Positions 8,940 through 16,582 of a DNA stretch of 64,000 bases are shown piece by piece. The notes under the pieces are model-generated. The model saw only the letters and a list, made by a program, of their open reading frames with translations, ran no database searches and was not told where the DNA came from. Source of the DNA: Alphaproteobacteria bacterium (GTDB lineage: Bacteria; Pseudomonadota; Alphaproteobacteria; Thalassobaculales; Thalassobaculaceae); contig JAJEAR010000084.1 in NCBI GenBank assembly GCA_022822665.1, positions 40,219-104,218 of the forward strand, given 5' to 3'. The stretch's first letter is position 1; each line of letters starts with the position of its first letter. Made by a program: the position numbers and the translations under genes.

Positions 8940-9623
8940 CTACCGGTTGTTGCCGAACAACAGGATATGGTTGCCGGTATCGATGTCGGCCGCGGCCACG
9001 CCGTGGTCGGGCAGACCGGCTGCGAACCCGGCGCGTAGCGCCGCGGCGGTGGCGTGGCCGGTCTGGCCTTCCAGCAACACGATCCACTGCGGCGTCTCGT
9101 TTTCGGGGATCGGCACGCCCTGGGCCCTGCGACCCTCGTTGACCACCGCGAGGTCGTTTTCCGCCAGCACCGCCCCGACCATGCCGGGACGGGCGACCAG
9201 TTCCGGCAGCAGGGTGTCGGAGAGGTGCCGGCGCAGCCCGTCCATCACGTCGGGCGCAGGATGGAACCGCGCGAAGGCGCAGGCGCCGGCAAAGCCGTGC
9301 GACAGGTCAACGGTGACCCTGGCCGTGACCCGGTCGAAGTCGGTGAAGGTCTTCATCACCCGCTTCGACCAGTCGGACTGGTCGGAGAGGAGCTTCATGT
9401 ACTCCGGGTCGGCCAGGTCCTCGACGGTATCGGTCTCGTAGGTCGCGAAGTACCTGATGCGCGCATCCCCGGTACAGTCGACATAGCGGCGCGCGCGATG
9501 GAAGCCGGGCATCCAGACCCGCTCGTCGATGTGCTCGCGGTTGTACCATTCGTTGAAATCTTCCTCGCCCGCCGCATCCGGCTGGGTGAAGGTCATCAGC
9601 ATGCCCGTGCCATAGAGTGCCAT
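8940..9623 (-). CDS. EthD/NIPSNAP-like dimeric alpha-beta barrel protein, function unknown
   Basis: The 227-residue protein appears to contain two ferredoxin-like halves. The first has the signature FNEWYNREHIDERVWMPGF followed by RARRYVDC and ATYET, typical of DUF4286/EthD-like dimeric alpha-beta barrels that bind small hydrophobic or haem-like ligands or act as accessory monooxygenase subunits. The second half (CAFARFHPAP, then LPELVARPGMVGAVLAE) repeats the pattern less clearly. No signal peptide or membrane segment is seen. It lies 7 nt before tgt and 3 nt after the tandem-repeat gene, so it is co-transcribed with both. I do not recognise a specific function; a link with queuosine chemistry is unproven. 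Confidence 0.7.
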   Translation of the reverse strand: MALYGTGMLMTFTQPDAAGEEDFNEWYNREHIDERVWMPGFHRARRYVDCTGDARIRYFATYETDTVEDLADPEYMKLLSDQSDWSKRVMKTFTDFDRVTARVTVDLSHGFAGACAFARFHPAPDVMDGLRRHLSDTLLPELVARPGMVGAVLAENDLAVVNEGRRAQGVPIPENETPQWIVLLEGQTGHATAAALRAGFAAGLPDHGVAAADIDTGNHILLFGNNR

Positions 9624-9626
9624 GTC

Positions 9627-10445
9627 TCAGTTCCCGGCGAGAGTGTCGATGAAGCCGCGTGCCGGCATGCCGGCCGCTGCCCCGGCCGCTGCCGCGGTCC
9701 GGTTGACGTGGCTCAGCACCCCGTCATGGTAGATCGAGGCGCCGTCGCCGATCCGTGCGCTCATGCAGGCCACAGTGGCCGCGATGATACCCCTGTCGTC
9801 GAGCGGCGCCAGCCGGCCGAGCGCCGCCCGGTCCCTGCCAACGCCCGCATCGTGAAAGAAACCGGCATGCGCGTCGACCCTCAGTGCCGCTGCCGGATCC
9901 GGGCTCGGCACGCCGCCGTGGCTGCCCGTGACCACGATCCGGCCGGCATCCTCGTCGACGATCAGCGAGGCCGAATCCATCAGCACGATCATGCGGGTGC
10001 CCGGCGGACACGGCAGCTCGGTGCGTGCCTCCGCGTAGGCCGGGACCGGCCGGTCCGACAGCGCCGCCCGGCACATGAGCTCCGCCCCCTCGCGCGCCGT
10101 CATGCCCGGTGCGACGCCGAGCGAGGCCGCGAGCGGGTTGGCATGGGAGATGATCCCGTCGCGAAACGCGCTTTCCCCGTCGCCGATGCGGCACGACATG
10201 GTATCCACGGTGGCGTAGGGGATGTCGAGTTCTTGGCAGTAGACGCCGCCGCCGATGCCCGAGTCGTCCTTCGCGCGGCCGGCATCGTTCAGGATCACGC
10301 CCCTGGCCCGGGCCTTGACCGCGCAGTAGGCGGCGTAGACCCCGCCGTGCGATCCGCCAAGCACCACGCGGCCCGCGCATTCCGCCCCGAGTTTGGTCAC
10401 GGTGTCGGCGATGACGATGCTTTCGTCGACGACCCGGTTGGCCAT
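9627..10445 (-). CDS. Tandemly duplicated protein with SHGG / DAG / RIGDG / SHxN motifs, function unknown
   Basis: I do not recognise this 272-residue family. The sequence is an internal duplication. Unit 1 (about residues 8-115) has S32-HGG, D54-AG, R86-IGDG and S100-H-x-N103. Unit 2 (about 157-256) has S175-HGG, D199-AG, R231-IGDG and S245-H-x-N248, in the same order and spacing. The repeated polar residues look like an active or ligand site in each half. There is no signal peptide and no membrane segment. The ATG at 10445 follows a GGGAGA site. It is the first gene of the operon leading into the EthD-like gene, tgt, queG and the decarboxylase, and it is divergent from yhhQ-queA. Enzyme, binding protein or regulator cannot be decided from sequence. 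Confidence 0.75.
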   Translation of the reverse strand: MANRVVDESIVIADTVTKLGAECAGRVVLGGSHGGVYAAYCAVKARARGVILNDAGRAKDDSGIGGGVYCQELDIPYATVDTMSCRIGDGESAFRDGIISHANPLAASLGVAPGMTAREGAELMCRAALSDRPVPAYAEARTELPCPPGTRMIVLMDSASLIVDEDAGRIVVTGSHGGVPSPDPAAALRVDAHAGFFHDAGVGRDRAALGRLAPLDDRGIIAATVACMSARIGDGASIYHDGVLSHVNRTAAAAGAAAGMPARGFIDTLAGN

Positions 10446-10602
10446 GTCCGGATTCTCCCTGTGTTACGCTCCGGAACCAAACTTAGGAGACGGCCTGACC
10501 GGGCGCAAGCGGGCCCGCCTTCTCCCGGGTGTCCTGTTGCGGCACGGCCGGGTTCCGCCTAAACAGCGGGTTGGTGTTCCCGTTCGCGCCGGAAGGACTG
10601 GC

Positions 10603-11157
10603 ATGCAAGGGTCCCAAACGAAGGCTACCGTGCTGGCCGTGTGCGCCATGGGCATCGTGGTGCTGGTGTCCAACATCGCGGTCGAGTACCAGCTCGGGGA
10701 CTGGCTGACCTGGGGCGCGTTTACCTACCCGGTGGCGTTCCTGGTGACCGATGTGACCAACCGCCTGCTGGGAAGTGCGGCGGCGCGCCGCGTGGTCTAC
10801 GCCGGATTCGCGGTCGGGGTGGTGCTGTCGCTGTCGCTTGCCGATGCGCGTATCGCGCTCGCGTCCGGCACCGCCTTCCTGACGGCGCAGCTGCTCGATG
10901 TCGTGATTTTCGACCGCCTGCGGCGCGCGACCTGGTGGAAGGCCCCCCTGGTCTCCTCGCTCGCGGGTTCCGCCCTCGATACCGCCCTGTTCTTCTCGCT
11001 CGCCTTCGCCGGTACCGACGTGCCCTGGATAACGCTCGCGATCGGTGACTACGGCGCCAAGCTCGCGATGGCCCTGGTCCTGCTCGGGCCGTTCCGTGCC
11101 ATCGTGGCGGCCGCCGCCAGGCCGGACGGGGACCGCCGGCACGGGACTGCCGGGTGA
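10603..11157 (+). CDS. yhhQ: Queuosine precursor transporter (YhhQ/VUT family)
   Basis: This 184-residue membrane protein has about six hydrophobic helices. It carries the family hallmark FTYPVAFLVTDVTNRLLG near residue 40 and IGDYGAKLAMALVLL near the end. E. coli YhhQ imports preQ0/preQ1, the free precursors of queuosine. The ATG at 10603 follows GGAAGG; the frame is open further upstream but has no initiation signals there. It lies six bases before queA and is divergent from the operon that holds tgt and queG, which strongly supports the assignment. The window has no de novo preQ0 genes (queC, queD, queE, queF), so salvage may be important, though those genes could be elsewhere. Confidence 0.9.
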   Translation: MQGSQTKATVLAVCAMGIVVLVSNIAVEYQLGDWLTWGAFTYPVAFLVTDVTNRLLGSAAARRVVYAGFAVGVVLSLSLADARIALASGTAFLTAQLLDVVIFDRLRRATWWKAPLVSSLAGSALDTALFFSLAFAGTDVPWITLAIGDYGAKLAMALVLLGPFRAIVAAAARPDGDRRHGTAG

Positions 11158-11163
11158 ACCGGC

Positions 11164-12201
11164 ATGCGTGTCGACCTGTTCGACTACGACCTGCCGGGGG
11201 AGCTGATCGCCGATCACCCGGTGCGGCCGCGGGACGCGGCGCGCCTGCTCGACATGACGGGCCCCGGTCTTGCCGACCGCTCGATCAGGGACCTGGCCTC
11301 GCTGCTCGGACCCGATGACCTGCTGGTGGTCAACGACACCCGGGTGATCCCGTCACGGCTCGACGGCTGGCGCGGCGATGCACGGATCGAGGCCACCCTG
11401 CACAGGCCCGCCGGATCCGGTCGCTGGAAGGCGTTTGCCCGGCCCGCCCGTCGCCTGCGGCCCGGAGATACGGTCAGGTTTGCCGGCGGACTGGATGCGG
11501 TGGTGCTCTCGCGCAACGCCGGGGAGGTCGAACTCGACTTCCGTCTCGACGATGCGGCCCTGCGCGCGCGCCTGCACGAGACCGGGCGCATGCCGCTCCC
11601 GCCCTACATCAGGCGCGGGCCGGGTTCGGACCACGCCCGCGACCGCTCCGACTACCAGACGTTGTTCGCGGCCCGGGACGGGGCCGTTGCCGCTCCCACC
11701 GCAAGCCTGCACTTCACCCCGCGCATGGTCGAGGCACTGGAGCTCCGCGGCGTGCGGCGGGTTGCGGTCACGCTGCATGTCGGTGCCGGAACCTTCCTGC
11801 CGGTGACCGTTGACGACACCGACGATCACCCGATGCACGCCGAGTGGGGGTCGGTCAGTGCCGACACCGCCGCTGAGATCCGGCGTACCATCGATGCCGG
11901 CGGACGGGTGGTGGCGGCGGGCACCACGACGCTCAGGATCCTCGAGACCGCCGCGGCGCCAACCGGCCGGCCGGCGCCGTTCGACGGCGAGACCGCGCTG
12001 TTCATCACCCCGGGCTACCGGTTCCGGGCGGTCGACCTGCTGCTCACGAACTTCCACCAGCCGCGTTCAACCCTGATGATGCTGGTCAGCGCCTTCGCCG
12101 GGCACGAGCGGGTGATGGCCGCCTATCGCCATGCCATCGGCGCCGGCTACCGTTTCCTGTCCTACGGAGACGCCTGCCTGATGTCGCGCCCGCGCGCGTA
12201 G
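11164..12201 (+). CDS. queA: S-adenosylmethionine:tRNA ribosyltransferase-isomerase QueA
   Basis: The 345-residue enzyme transfers the ribosyl part of AdoMet to preQ1-tRNA, making epoxyqueuosine, the step between tgt and queG. The start is the typical MRVDLFDYDLPGELIADHPV, followed by VVNDTRVIPSRL, APTASLHFTP, LHVGAGTFLPV and the C-terminal LLTNFHQPRSTLMMLVSAFAG. The length matches the family. It is translated directly after yhhQ. Its last 40 bases overlap the 3' end of a convergent acetyltransferase gene. Confidence 0.97.
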   Translation: MRVDLFDYDLPGELIADHPVRPRDAARLLDMTGPGLADRSIRDLASLLGPDDLLVVNDTRVIPSRLDGWRGDARIEATLHRPAGSGRWKAFARPARRLRPGDTVRFAGGLDAVVLSRNAGEVELDFRLDDAALRARLHETGRMPLPPYIRRGPGSDHARDRSDYQTLFAARDGAVAAPTASLHFTPRMVEALELRGVRRVAVTLHVGAGTFLPVTVDDTDDHPMHAEWGSVSADTAAEIRRTIDAGGRVVAAGTTTLRILETAAAPTGRPAPFDGETALFITPGYRFRAVDLLLTNFHQPRSTLMMLVSAFAGHERVMAAYRHAIGAGYRFLSYGDACLMSRPRA

Positions 12202-12695
12202 ACCAGGGCGGGCAGGCCGAGCAGGACCAGGCGTTCCTCCAGGTGCATGCCGAGTTTCTCCGCCACCCTGATCGACGCGGCGTTGTCGGGCCGGACCATG
12301 CTGATCAGCCGGTCGGCGCCGTGGACATCGAACGCCCAACCCATGGCCGCCGCCGCCGCCTCGGTCGCCAGCCCGCGGTTCCAGACGTCCGGATGCAGGG
12401 CCCAGGCGAGTTCGAGCGCCGGCCAGCCGTCGGGGTTCAGCAGGCCGACCCGGCCGATCATCCGGCCGTCATGTTCGACCGCCCACATGCCGCAGCCACG
12501 CAGGATCCAGTGTCCGAGAACCATGGCCAGGTGGCGCCAGGCCGCGGTCCGGTCGAGCCGGGTCCCGTCGCCGACGTGCCGTGCGACCAGCGGGTGTCCG
12601 ACAAGCCCGGCGTACTCCTCGAAATCACCGGCCCCGAAGGAACGCAGCCTCAGGCGGTCGGTGACAATTTCCGGGGCGGTGTTGTCGTGAGCCAT
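12162..12695 (-). CDS. GNAT-family N-acetyltransferase (RimJ/RimL-like)
   Basis: This 177-residue protein has the order expected of RimJ/RimL-type GNATs. TDRLRLRSFGAGDFEEYA is the opening strand-helix, and GVGLLNP-like RIGRVGLLNPDGWPALELAWALHPD covers the central strands. WNRGLATEAAAAAMGWAF is the acetyl-CoA loop and helix, and MVRPDNAASIRVAEKLGM is motif B with the conserved N. Such enzymes acetylate protein N-termini, polyamines or small molecules; the target is not evident. The ATG at 12695 follows GAGGGA. The gene is convergent with queA and overlaps its 3' end by 40 nt. Confidence 0.9.
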   Translation of the reverse strand: MAHDNTAPEIVTDRLRLRSFGAGDFEEYAGLVGHPLVARHVGDGTRLDRTAAWRHLAMVLGHWILRGCGMWAVEHDGRMIGRVGLLNPDGWPALELAWALHPDVWNRGLATEAAAAAMGWAFDVHGADRLISMVRPDNAASIRVAEKLGMHLEERLVLLGLPALVYARGRDIRQASP

Positions 12696-12830
12696 GGAAA
12701 ACTGTCCCTCGGCGGTTCGACAGGACCCTGCGCGGGCGCGGGGGCGGAATCAAGACCGGCTTCGGACATTGCCCGACCCGCCTCGCCCGGGCTACATCGG
12801 AACCCGTCGTTCACTCCGGGAAGGTCAGCC

Positions 12831-14138
12831 ATGGATGCCGTCGACCTGCTCAACGCCATGTTCGATGCCGCGGTTGCGGCCGCCGATCCCGAACGGTGCC
12901 TGGCTGCGCATCTCGACCGGGTCCTGGCCGACCCGCCCGCCGGCCGGGTGGTGGTGGTCGGCGCGGGCAAGGCCGGGGGCTCGATGGCGCGCGCGGTGGA
13001 GACCTGGTGGGAGCTGAACCGGCCAGACCGGCCGCTCGAGGGGCTGGTGGTCACGAGGTACGGCCACGCGGTCCCGTGCCGGCACATCGAGGTGGTCGAG
13101 GCCGCCCACCCGGTTCCGGACGCGGCCGGGCTTGCGGCCGCCGCGCGCCTGCTCGAGCTCGCACGCGGCCTCGGTCCGGACGACCTCGCACTGTTCCTGG
13201 TCTCGGGAGGCGGGTCGTCGCTGCTGTCGCTGCCGGCCGGGGGGCTTGGCCTTGCCGACAAGCAGCGGGTGACCGAAGACCTGCTGGCGTGCGGGGCGAC
13301 CATTCACGAGATGAACTGTGTGCGCAAGCACCTGTCGGCCAGCAAGGGGGGGCGCCTGGCGCTGGCAGCGGCCCCGGCCCGGCTTGTGACCCTGGCGATT
13401 TCCGACGTTCCGGGCGATGCGCTCGATGTCATCGCGTCGGGCCCCGCTGTCGCGGATCCGACCAGCCTCGCGGATGCGCGCGAGGTGCTGGATCGCTACG
13501 CCATCACGCCGCCGCCGGCGGTGACCGCGCACCTGGCGCACCCGGAGGCCGAGACCCCGAAGCCGGGCGATCCCCGGCTGCGGCGGGCCGAAGCCCGGCT
13601 GGTCGCCACACCCCAGCAGGCGCTGGTCGCGGCGGCGGAGACGGCACGCCTGGCCGGGGTGACGCCGCTCATTCTCGGTGACGCGATCGAGGGCGAGGCG
13701 CGCGAGGTCGCACGCGTGCATGCCGGCATCGCCAGCCAGGTGGCACGGCACGGCCAGCCGGTGACACCTCCCTGCGTGCTGCTGTCGGGCGGCGAGACCA
13801 CCGTCACCGTCACCGGTGACGGCGAGGGCGGACGCAACGCGGAGTTCCTGCTCGGCCTCGCCGTCGCGCTCGCCGAACGGTCGACCGATTGCCTGGACCG
13901 AATCTCGGCGATTGCCTGCGATACCGACGGCATTGACGGGACCTGTGACAATGCCGGTGCGATCTACCTGCCGCAGACCCTGGCCCGGGCCGCCGGCGCC
14001 GGACTGCGGGCAGGGGAATTCCTTGCGCGCAACGACGGATTCGGGTTCTTCTCGCGTCTTGACGGCCTGGTGATGCGCGGTCCGACCCTGACCAATGTCA
14101 ACGATTTCCGTGCCATCCTGATCGACGCCGCACACTGA
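12831..14138 (+). CDS. Glycerate 2-kinase (DUF4147 / MOFRL family)
   Basis: The 435-residue protein would phosphorylate D-glycerate to 2-phosphoglycerate. The N-terminal DUF4147 domain has VVVGAGKAGGSMARAVE and LVSGGGSSLLSLPAGG, then INEMNCVRKHLSASKGGRLA-type binding residues (here HEMNCVRKHLSASKGG) and SDVPGDALDVIASGP. The C-terminal MOFRL domain has LLSGGETTVTV, GGRNAEFLLGLA and ACDTDGIDGTCDNAGA. The ATG at 12831 follows GGGAAGG. Several enzymes that produce or use glycerate, glyoxylate or hydroxypyruvate are in this window (2-hydroxyacid dehydrogenase at 19.9 kb, aminotransferase at 22.8 kb), so it probably feeds glyoxylate-derived carbon into glycolysis. The pcaHG genes follow 13 bases later and may be co-transcribed. 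Confidence 0.93.
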   Translation: MDAVDLLNAMFDAAVAAADPERCLAAHLDRVLADPPAGRVVVVGAGKAGGSMARAVETWWELNRPDRPLEGLVVTRYGHAVPCRHIEVVEAAHPVPDAAGLAAAARLLELARGLGPDDLALFLVSGGGSSLLSLPAGGLGLADKQRVTEDLLACGATIHEMNCVRKHLSASKGGRLALAAAPARLVTLAISDVPGDALDVIASGPAVADPTSLADAREVLDRYAITPPPAVTAHLAHPEAETPKPGDPRLRRAEARLVATPQQALVAAAETARLAGVTPLILGDAIEGEAREVARVHAGIASQVARHGQPVTPPCVLLSGGETTVTVTGDGEGGRNAEFLLGLAVALAERSTDCLDRISAIACDTDGIDGTCDNAGAIYLPQTLARAAGAGLRAGEFLARNDGFGFFSRLDGLVMRGPTLTNVNDFRAILIDAAH

Positions 14139-14151
14139 CGGGGAGGGGCCG

Positions 14152-14874
14152 ATGTCCGAGACCAGCAGCCGGGACCTGCCCGGATACGCACCGTTCGATC
14201 CGGAAACCCAGCCGGACTGGGTGGTGCACGGCTACCACTCGAGCGTGTCCCGAAGCCCCGGCCGGCCGGCGATCCCGCTGGTCCAGACCCTTTCGGAACT
14301 GACCGGACCCGTGTACGGGCACGGCGCCGTGCAGCCGCTCGACCATGACCTGACGCAAAACGGGGTCACCGACGGCGCACCACTCGGCGAACGGATCATC
14401 GTAACCGGCCAGGTGCTCGACGAGGACGGGCGCGCGCAGCCCGACACCCTGATCGAGATCTGGCAGTGCAACTCCGCCGGGCGATACATCCACACCGCCG
14501 ACCGGCACGACGCGCCGATCGACCCCAACTTCTTCGGCGGCGGGCGCTGCGTGACCGACGGGCGGGGATGCTACCGGTTCATCACCATCAAGCCGGCGGC
14601 CTACCCCTGGGGCAACCATCCCAACGCCTGGCGTCCGGCCCATATCCATTTCTCGCTGTTCGGCCCGGCCTTCGTGACCCGGCTGGTGACCCAGAGCTAT
14701 TTTCCGGGAGATCCCCTGCTTGCGCACGACCCGATCTACATGGGAACGCCGGTGCCCTTCCGCGACCTCCTGGTCATGGACTATGACCCGGAGGTGACCG
14801 AGGAGGGCTTTGCGCTGGGCTACCGGTTCGACATCGTGCTGCGCGGCCGCCGGGCCACGCCGCTGGAGGGCTGA
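14152..14874 (+). CDS. pcaH: Protocatechuate 3,4-dioxygenase beta subunit
   Basis: The 240-residue beta subunit holds the non-haem Fe(III) that cleaves protocatechuate between its hydroxyls to beta-carboxymuconate. All four iron ligands can be placed: Tyr112 (GRYIH), Tyr151 (AAYPWGN), His164 and His166 (RPAHIHFS). The N-terminal extension (YAPFDPETQPDWV, then PLVQTLSELTGP) is typical of PcaH. It is followed after three bases by the alpha subunit. The CoA-transferase subunits of the same beta-ketoadipate pathway are found at 21.9 and 25.9 kb, but pcaB, pcaC, pcaD and pcaF are not in the window. Confidence 0.96.
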   Translation: MSETSSRDLPGYAPFDPETQPDWVVHGYHSSVSRSPGRPAIPLVQTLSELTGPVYGHGAVQPLDHDLTQNGVTDGAPLGERIIVTGQVLDEDGRAQPDTLIEIWQCNSAGRYIHTADRHDAPIDPNFFGGGRCVTDGRGCYRFITIKPAAYPWGNHPNAWRPAHIHFSLFGPAFVTRLVTQSYFPGDPLLAHDPIYMGTPVPFRDLLVMDYDPEVTEEGFALGYRFDIVLRGRRATPLEG

Positions 14875-14877
14875 ACC

Positions 14878-15453
14878 GTGCGCCGGCGCCAGACACCGTC
14901 GCAGACCGTCGGGCCGTTCTTCGCCTTCGGACTGACGCCGGGCCAATACGGCTACTCCGCGCTTACCGGTATCGCGGACGGAACCATGGCCGGACCCGAC
15001 ACCCCCGGCCGGCGGCTTCGCCTCGAGGGCCGGATCTTCGATGCCGGGGGCGAGACGGTGCCCGATGCCATGGTCGAGATCTGGCAGGCGGATGCCACCG
15101 GCCGCTACCCCGACGGCAGGAGCAATACCGGGTTTGCCGGTTTCGGGCGATGCGGAACCGGCACCGATCCCGAACACCGGTTCGTGTTCGAGACGATCCG
15201 GCCGGGTCCGTTGGGCGATGGCCAGGCGCCGCACCTGAACGTGATCCTGTTCATGCGGGGAATGCCGCGCCACGCGTTCACCCGGGTCTACTTTGCCGAC
15301 GAGGCCGAGGCCAACGCATCGGACCCGGTGCTGTCAACCGTTCCGCCCGAGCGCCGGAGCACCCTGCTCGCCGCACCCGGTTCGCGCGACGGGGTCTACC
15401 TGTTCGACATCCATCTCAGGGGTGAGCGCGAGACGGTCTTCTTCGAGCCGTGA
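14878..15453 (+). CDS. pcaG: Protocatechuate 3,4-dioxygenase alpha subunit
   Basis: The 191-residue alpha subunit is homologous to PcaH but lacks the iron ligands, as in characterised heteromers. It shows the family start TPSQTVGPFFAFGL, the IWQADATGRYPD region and HLNVILFMRGMPRHAFTRVYF. It starts at a GTG (14878) four bases after the pcaH stop, so the two subunits are translated together. It ends a rightward run of genes; the next gene on that side (DUF465) is convergent. Confidence 0.95.
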   Translation: MRRRQTPSQTVGPFFAFGLTPGQYGYSALTGIADGTMAGPDTPGRRLRLEGRIFDAGGETVPDAMVEIWQADATGRYPDGRSNTGFAGFGRCGTGTDPEHRFVFETIRPGPLGDGQAPHLNVILFMRGMPRHAFTRVYFADEAEANASDPVLSTVPPERRSTLLAAPGSRDGVYLFDIHLRGERETVFFEP

Positions 15454-15469
15454 CGCGCCGCGGCGCCGT

Positions 15470-15646
15470 TCAGGCGTCGACAGCACCCTCGGCACTGGCG
15501 ATCTGGTCCTTGAGCGCAAGCTTGCGCCGTTTGAGGTCTGACAGGATACCGCTGTCCGGCATGGGCCTCGCCTGTTCCTCTGCCAGCAGGCGATCCAGTT
15601 CGGCGTGGCGTGCACGCAGTTCATCCGTACGTGCCATATCCGTCAT
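15470..15646 (-). CDS. Small DUF465 (YdcH-like) protein
   Basis: This 58-residue protein is predicted to be helical and highly charged. The ATG at 15646 is preceded by GGAGG at the right distance, giving MTDMARTDELRARHAELD; a longer reading frame upstream is not needed. The hallmark of DUF465/YdcH is the C-terminal LKRRKLALKDQIASAE. The fold is a short helical hairpin and the function is not established. A paralogue lies divergently at 15829. Confidence 0.85.
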   Translation of the reverse strand: MTDMARTDELRARHAELDRLLAEEQARPMPDSGILSDLKRRKLALKDQIASAEGAVDA

Positions 15647-15698
15647 CTGTGTCCTCCGTCTGTACTGGACTGGTCGGTCGAGCCTAGGCTCAAAGTCT

Positions 15699-15723
15699 AT
15701 TGCGCGGGGCCGCCGGGCGCAAT
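15699..15723. repeat. Inverted repeat between two divergent DUF465 genes
   Basis: Seven-base arms ATTGCGC and GCGCAAT flank an 11-base GC-rich spacer in the 182-bp region between the divergent DUF465 genes. It could be an operator serving both genes or a chance dyad in GC-rich DNA. A second short palindrome, AGCCTAGGCT, lies at 15681-15690. Confidence 0.3.
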
Positions 15724-15828
15724 CTCGATGAACCGGAATGGCCTGCGCGCGCACCGCCGTTGTTGCTGTTCATGCAGGACGAACCTTGCTATGACCCGCG
15801 ATCCTGAAAGACGGGCGGGAAGAGCATC

Positions 15829-16035
15829 GTGAGCATGCGGGACCGGGAGGAAATCAAGGCGCGCCTGCACCAGCTGCGCGAGGAACACCGGGACCTGGAC
15901 AGCGTGATCGACAGCCTGTCCCGCCCGACCGGTTTCGATCAGCTGCGGCTCACGCGGCTGAAGAAGCGGAAGCTGGCGCTCAGGGACCAGATCGCCCAGA
16001 TCGAGAGCGACCTGCTGCCGGACATCATCGCCTGA
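15829..16035 (+). CDS. Small DUF465 (YdcH-like) protein
   Basis: This protein has up to 68 residues, with the same C-terminal signature as its divergent neighbour (LKKRKLALRDQIAQIESDL) preceded by a helical LHQLREEHRDLDSVIDSL segment. Either the GTG at 15829 or the ATG at 15835 could be the start; both lie just after GGGAAGAG. It precedes purE by 40 bases in the same direction. The function of the family is unknown. Confidence 0.85.
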   Translation: MSMRDREEIKARLHQLREEHRDLDSVIDSLSRPTGFDQLRLTRLKKRKLALRDQIAQIESDLLPDIIA

Positions 16036-16075
16036 GCAGCGGGTCGGGCCCCCGCGAAACGCACCGGAGAACGCC

Positions 16076-16582
16076 ATGGGACAGCAGGCGCCCTCCCGCC
16101 CCCGTGTCGGACTGATCATGGGTAGCCAGTCGGACTGGCCGACCATGCGCCACGCCGCGGCCATTCTCGAGGAACTTGCGATCGACTACGAGGCGCGCCT
16201 GGTGTCCGCTCACCGAACGCCGGACCGGATGGCGACCTACGCGCGCGAAGCCCGCTGCCGCGGGCTCCGGGTCATCATCGCGGGCGCCGGGGGAGCGGCT
16301 CACCTGCCGGGAATGGTCGCGGCCCAGACCTCGGTGCCGGTGCTCGGCGTCCCGGTCGAGAGCCGGTCGCTGAGCGGTCTCGACAGCCTGCTGTCGATCG
16401 TGCAGATGCCCCGCGGCGTCCCGGTCGGCACGCTCGCGATCGGCAGTGCCGGGGCGGCGAACGCGGCCCTGCTGGCGGCCGCCATTCTCGCAACCGGCGA
16501 CGAGGACCTGGCGGGGCGGCTCGACGCGTGGCGGCACGCCCAGGCGGAGGCGGTGGGCGAGGCGCCGGAAGACCCGTGCTGA
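16076..16582 (+). CDS. purE: N5-carboxyaminoimidazole ribonucleotide mutase PurE
   Basis: The 168-residue class I PurE interconverts N5-CAIR and CAIR in purine synthesis. Key segments are LIMGSQSDWPTM, SAHRTPDRM (the catalytic His), AGAGGAAHLPGMVA and PVLGVPVESRSLSGLDSLLS. The ATG follows GGAGAA. The stop lies within the start region of purK (GTGCTGA), so the two enzymes of this two-step conversion are coupled. Confidence 0.97.
   Translation: MGQQAPSRPRVGLIMGSQSDWPTMRHAAAILEELAIDYEARLVSAHRTPDRMATYAREARCRGLRVIIAGAGGAAHLPGMVAAQTSVPVLGVPVESRSLSGLDSLLSIVQMPRGVPVGTLAIGSAGAANAALLAAAILATGDEDLAGRLDAWRHAQAEAVGEAPEDPC

Noticed and set aside
10446..10602. Possible preQ1 riboswitch upstream of yhhQ-queA
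   Set aside because: I looked for the short preQ1-I stem with an A-rich tail and found none; only GC-rich palindromes such as GCGGGCCCGC are present.
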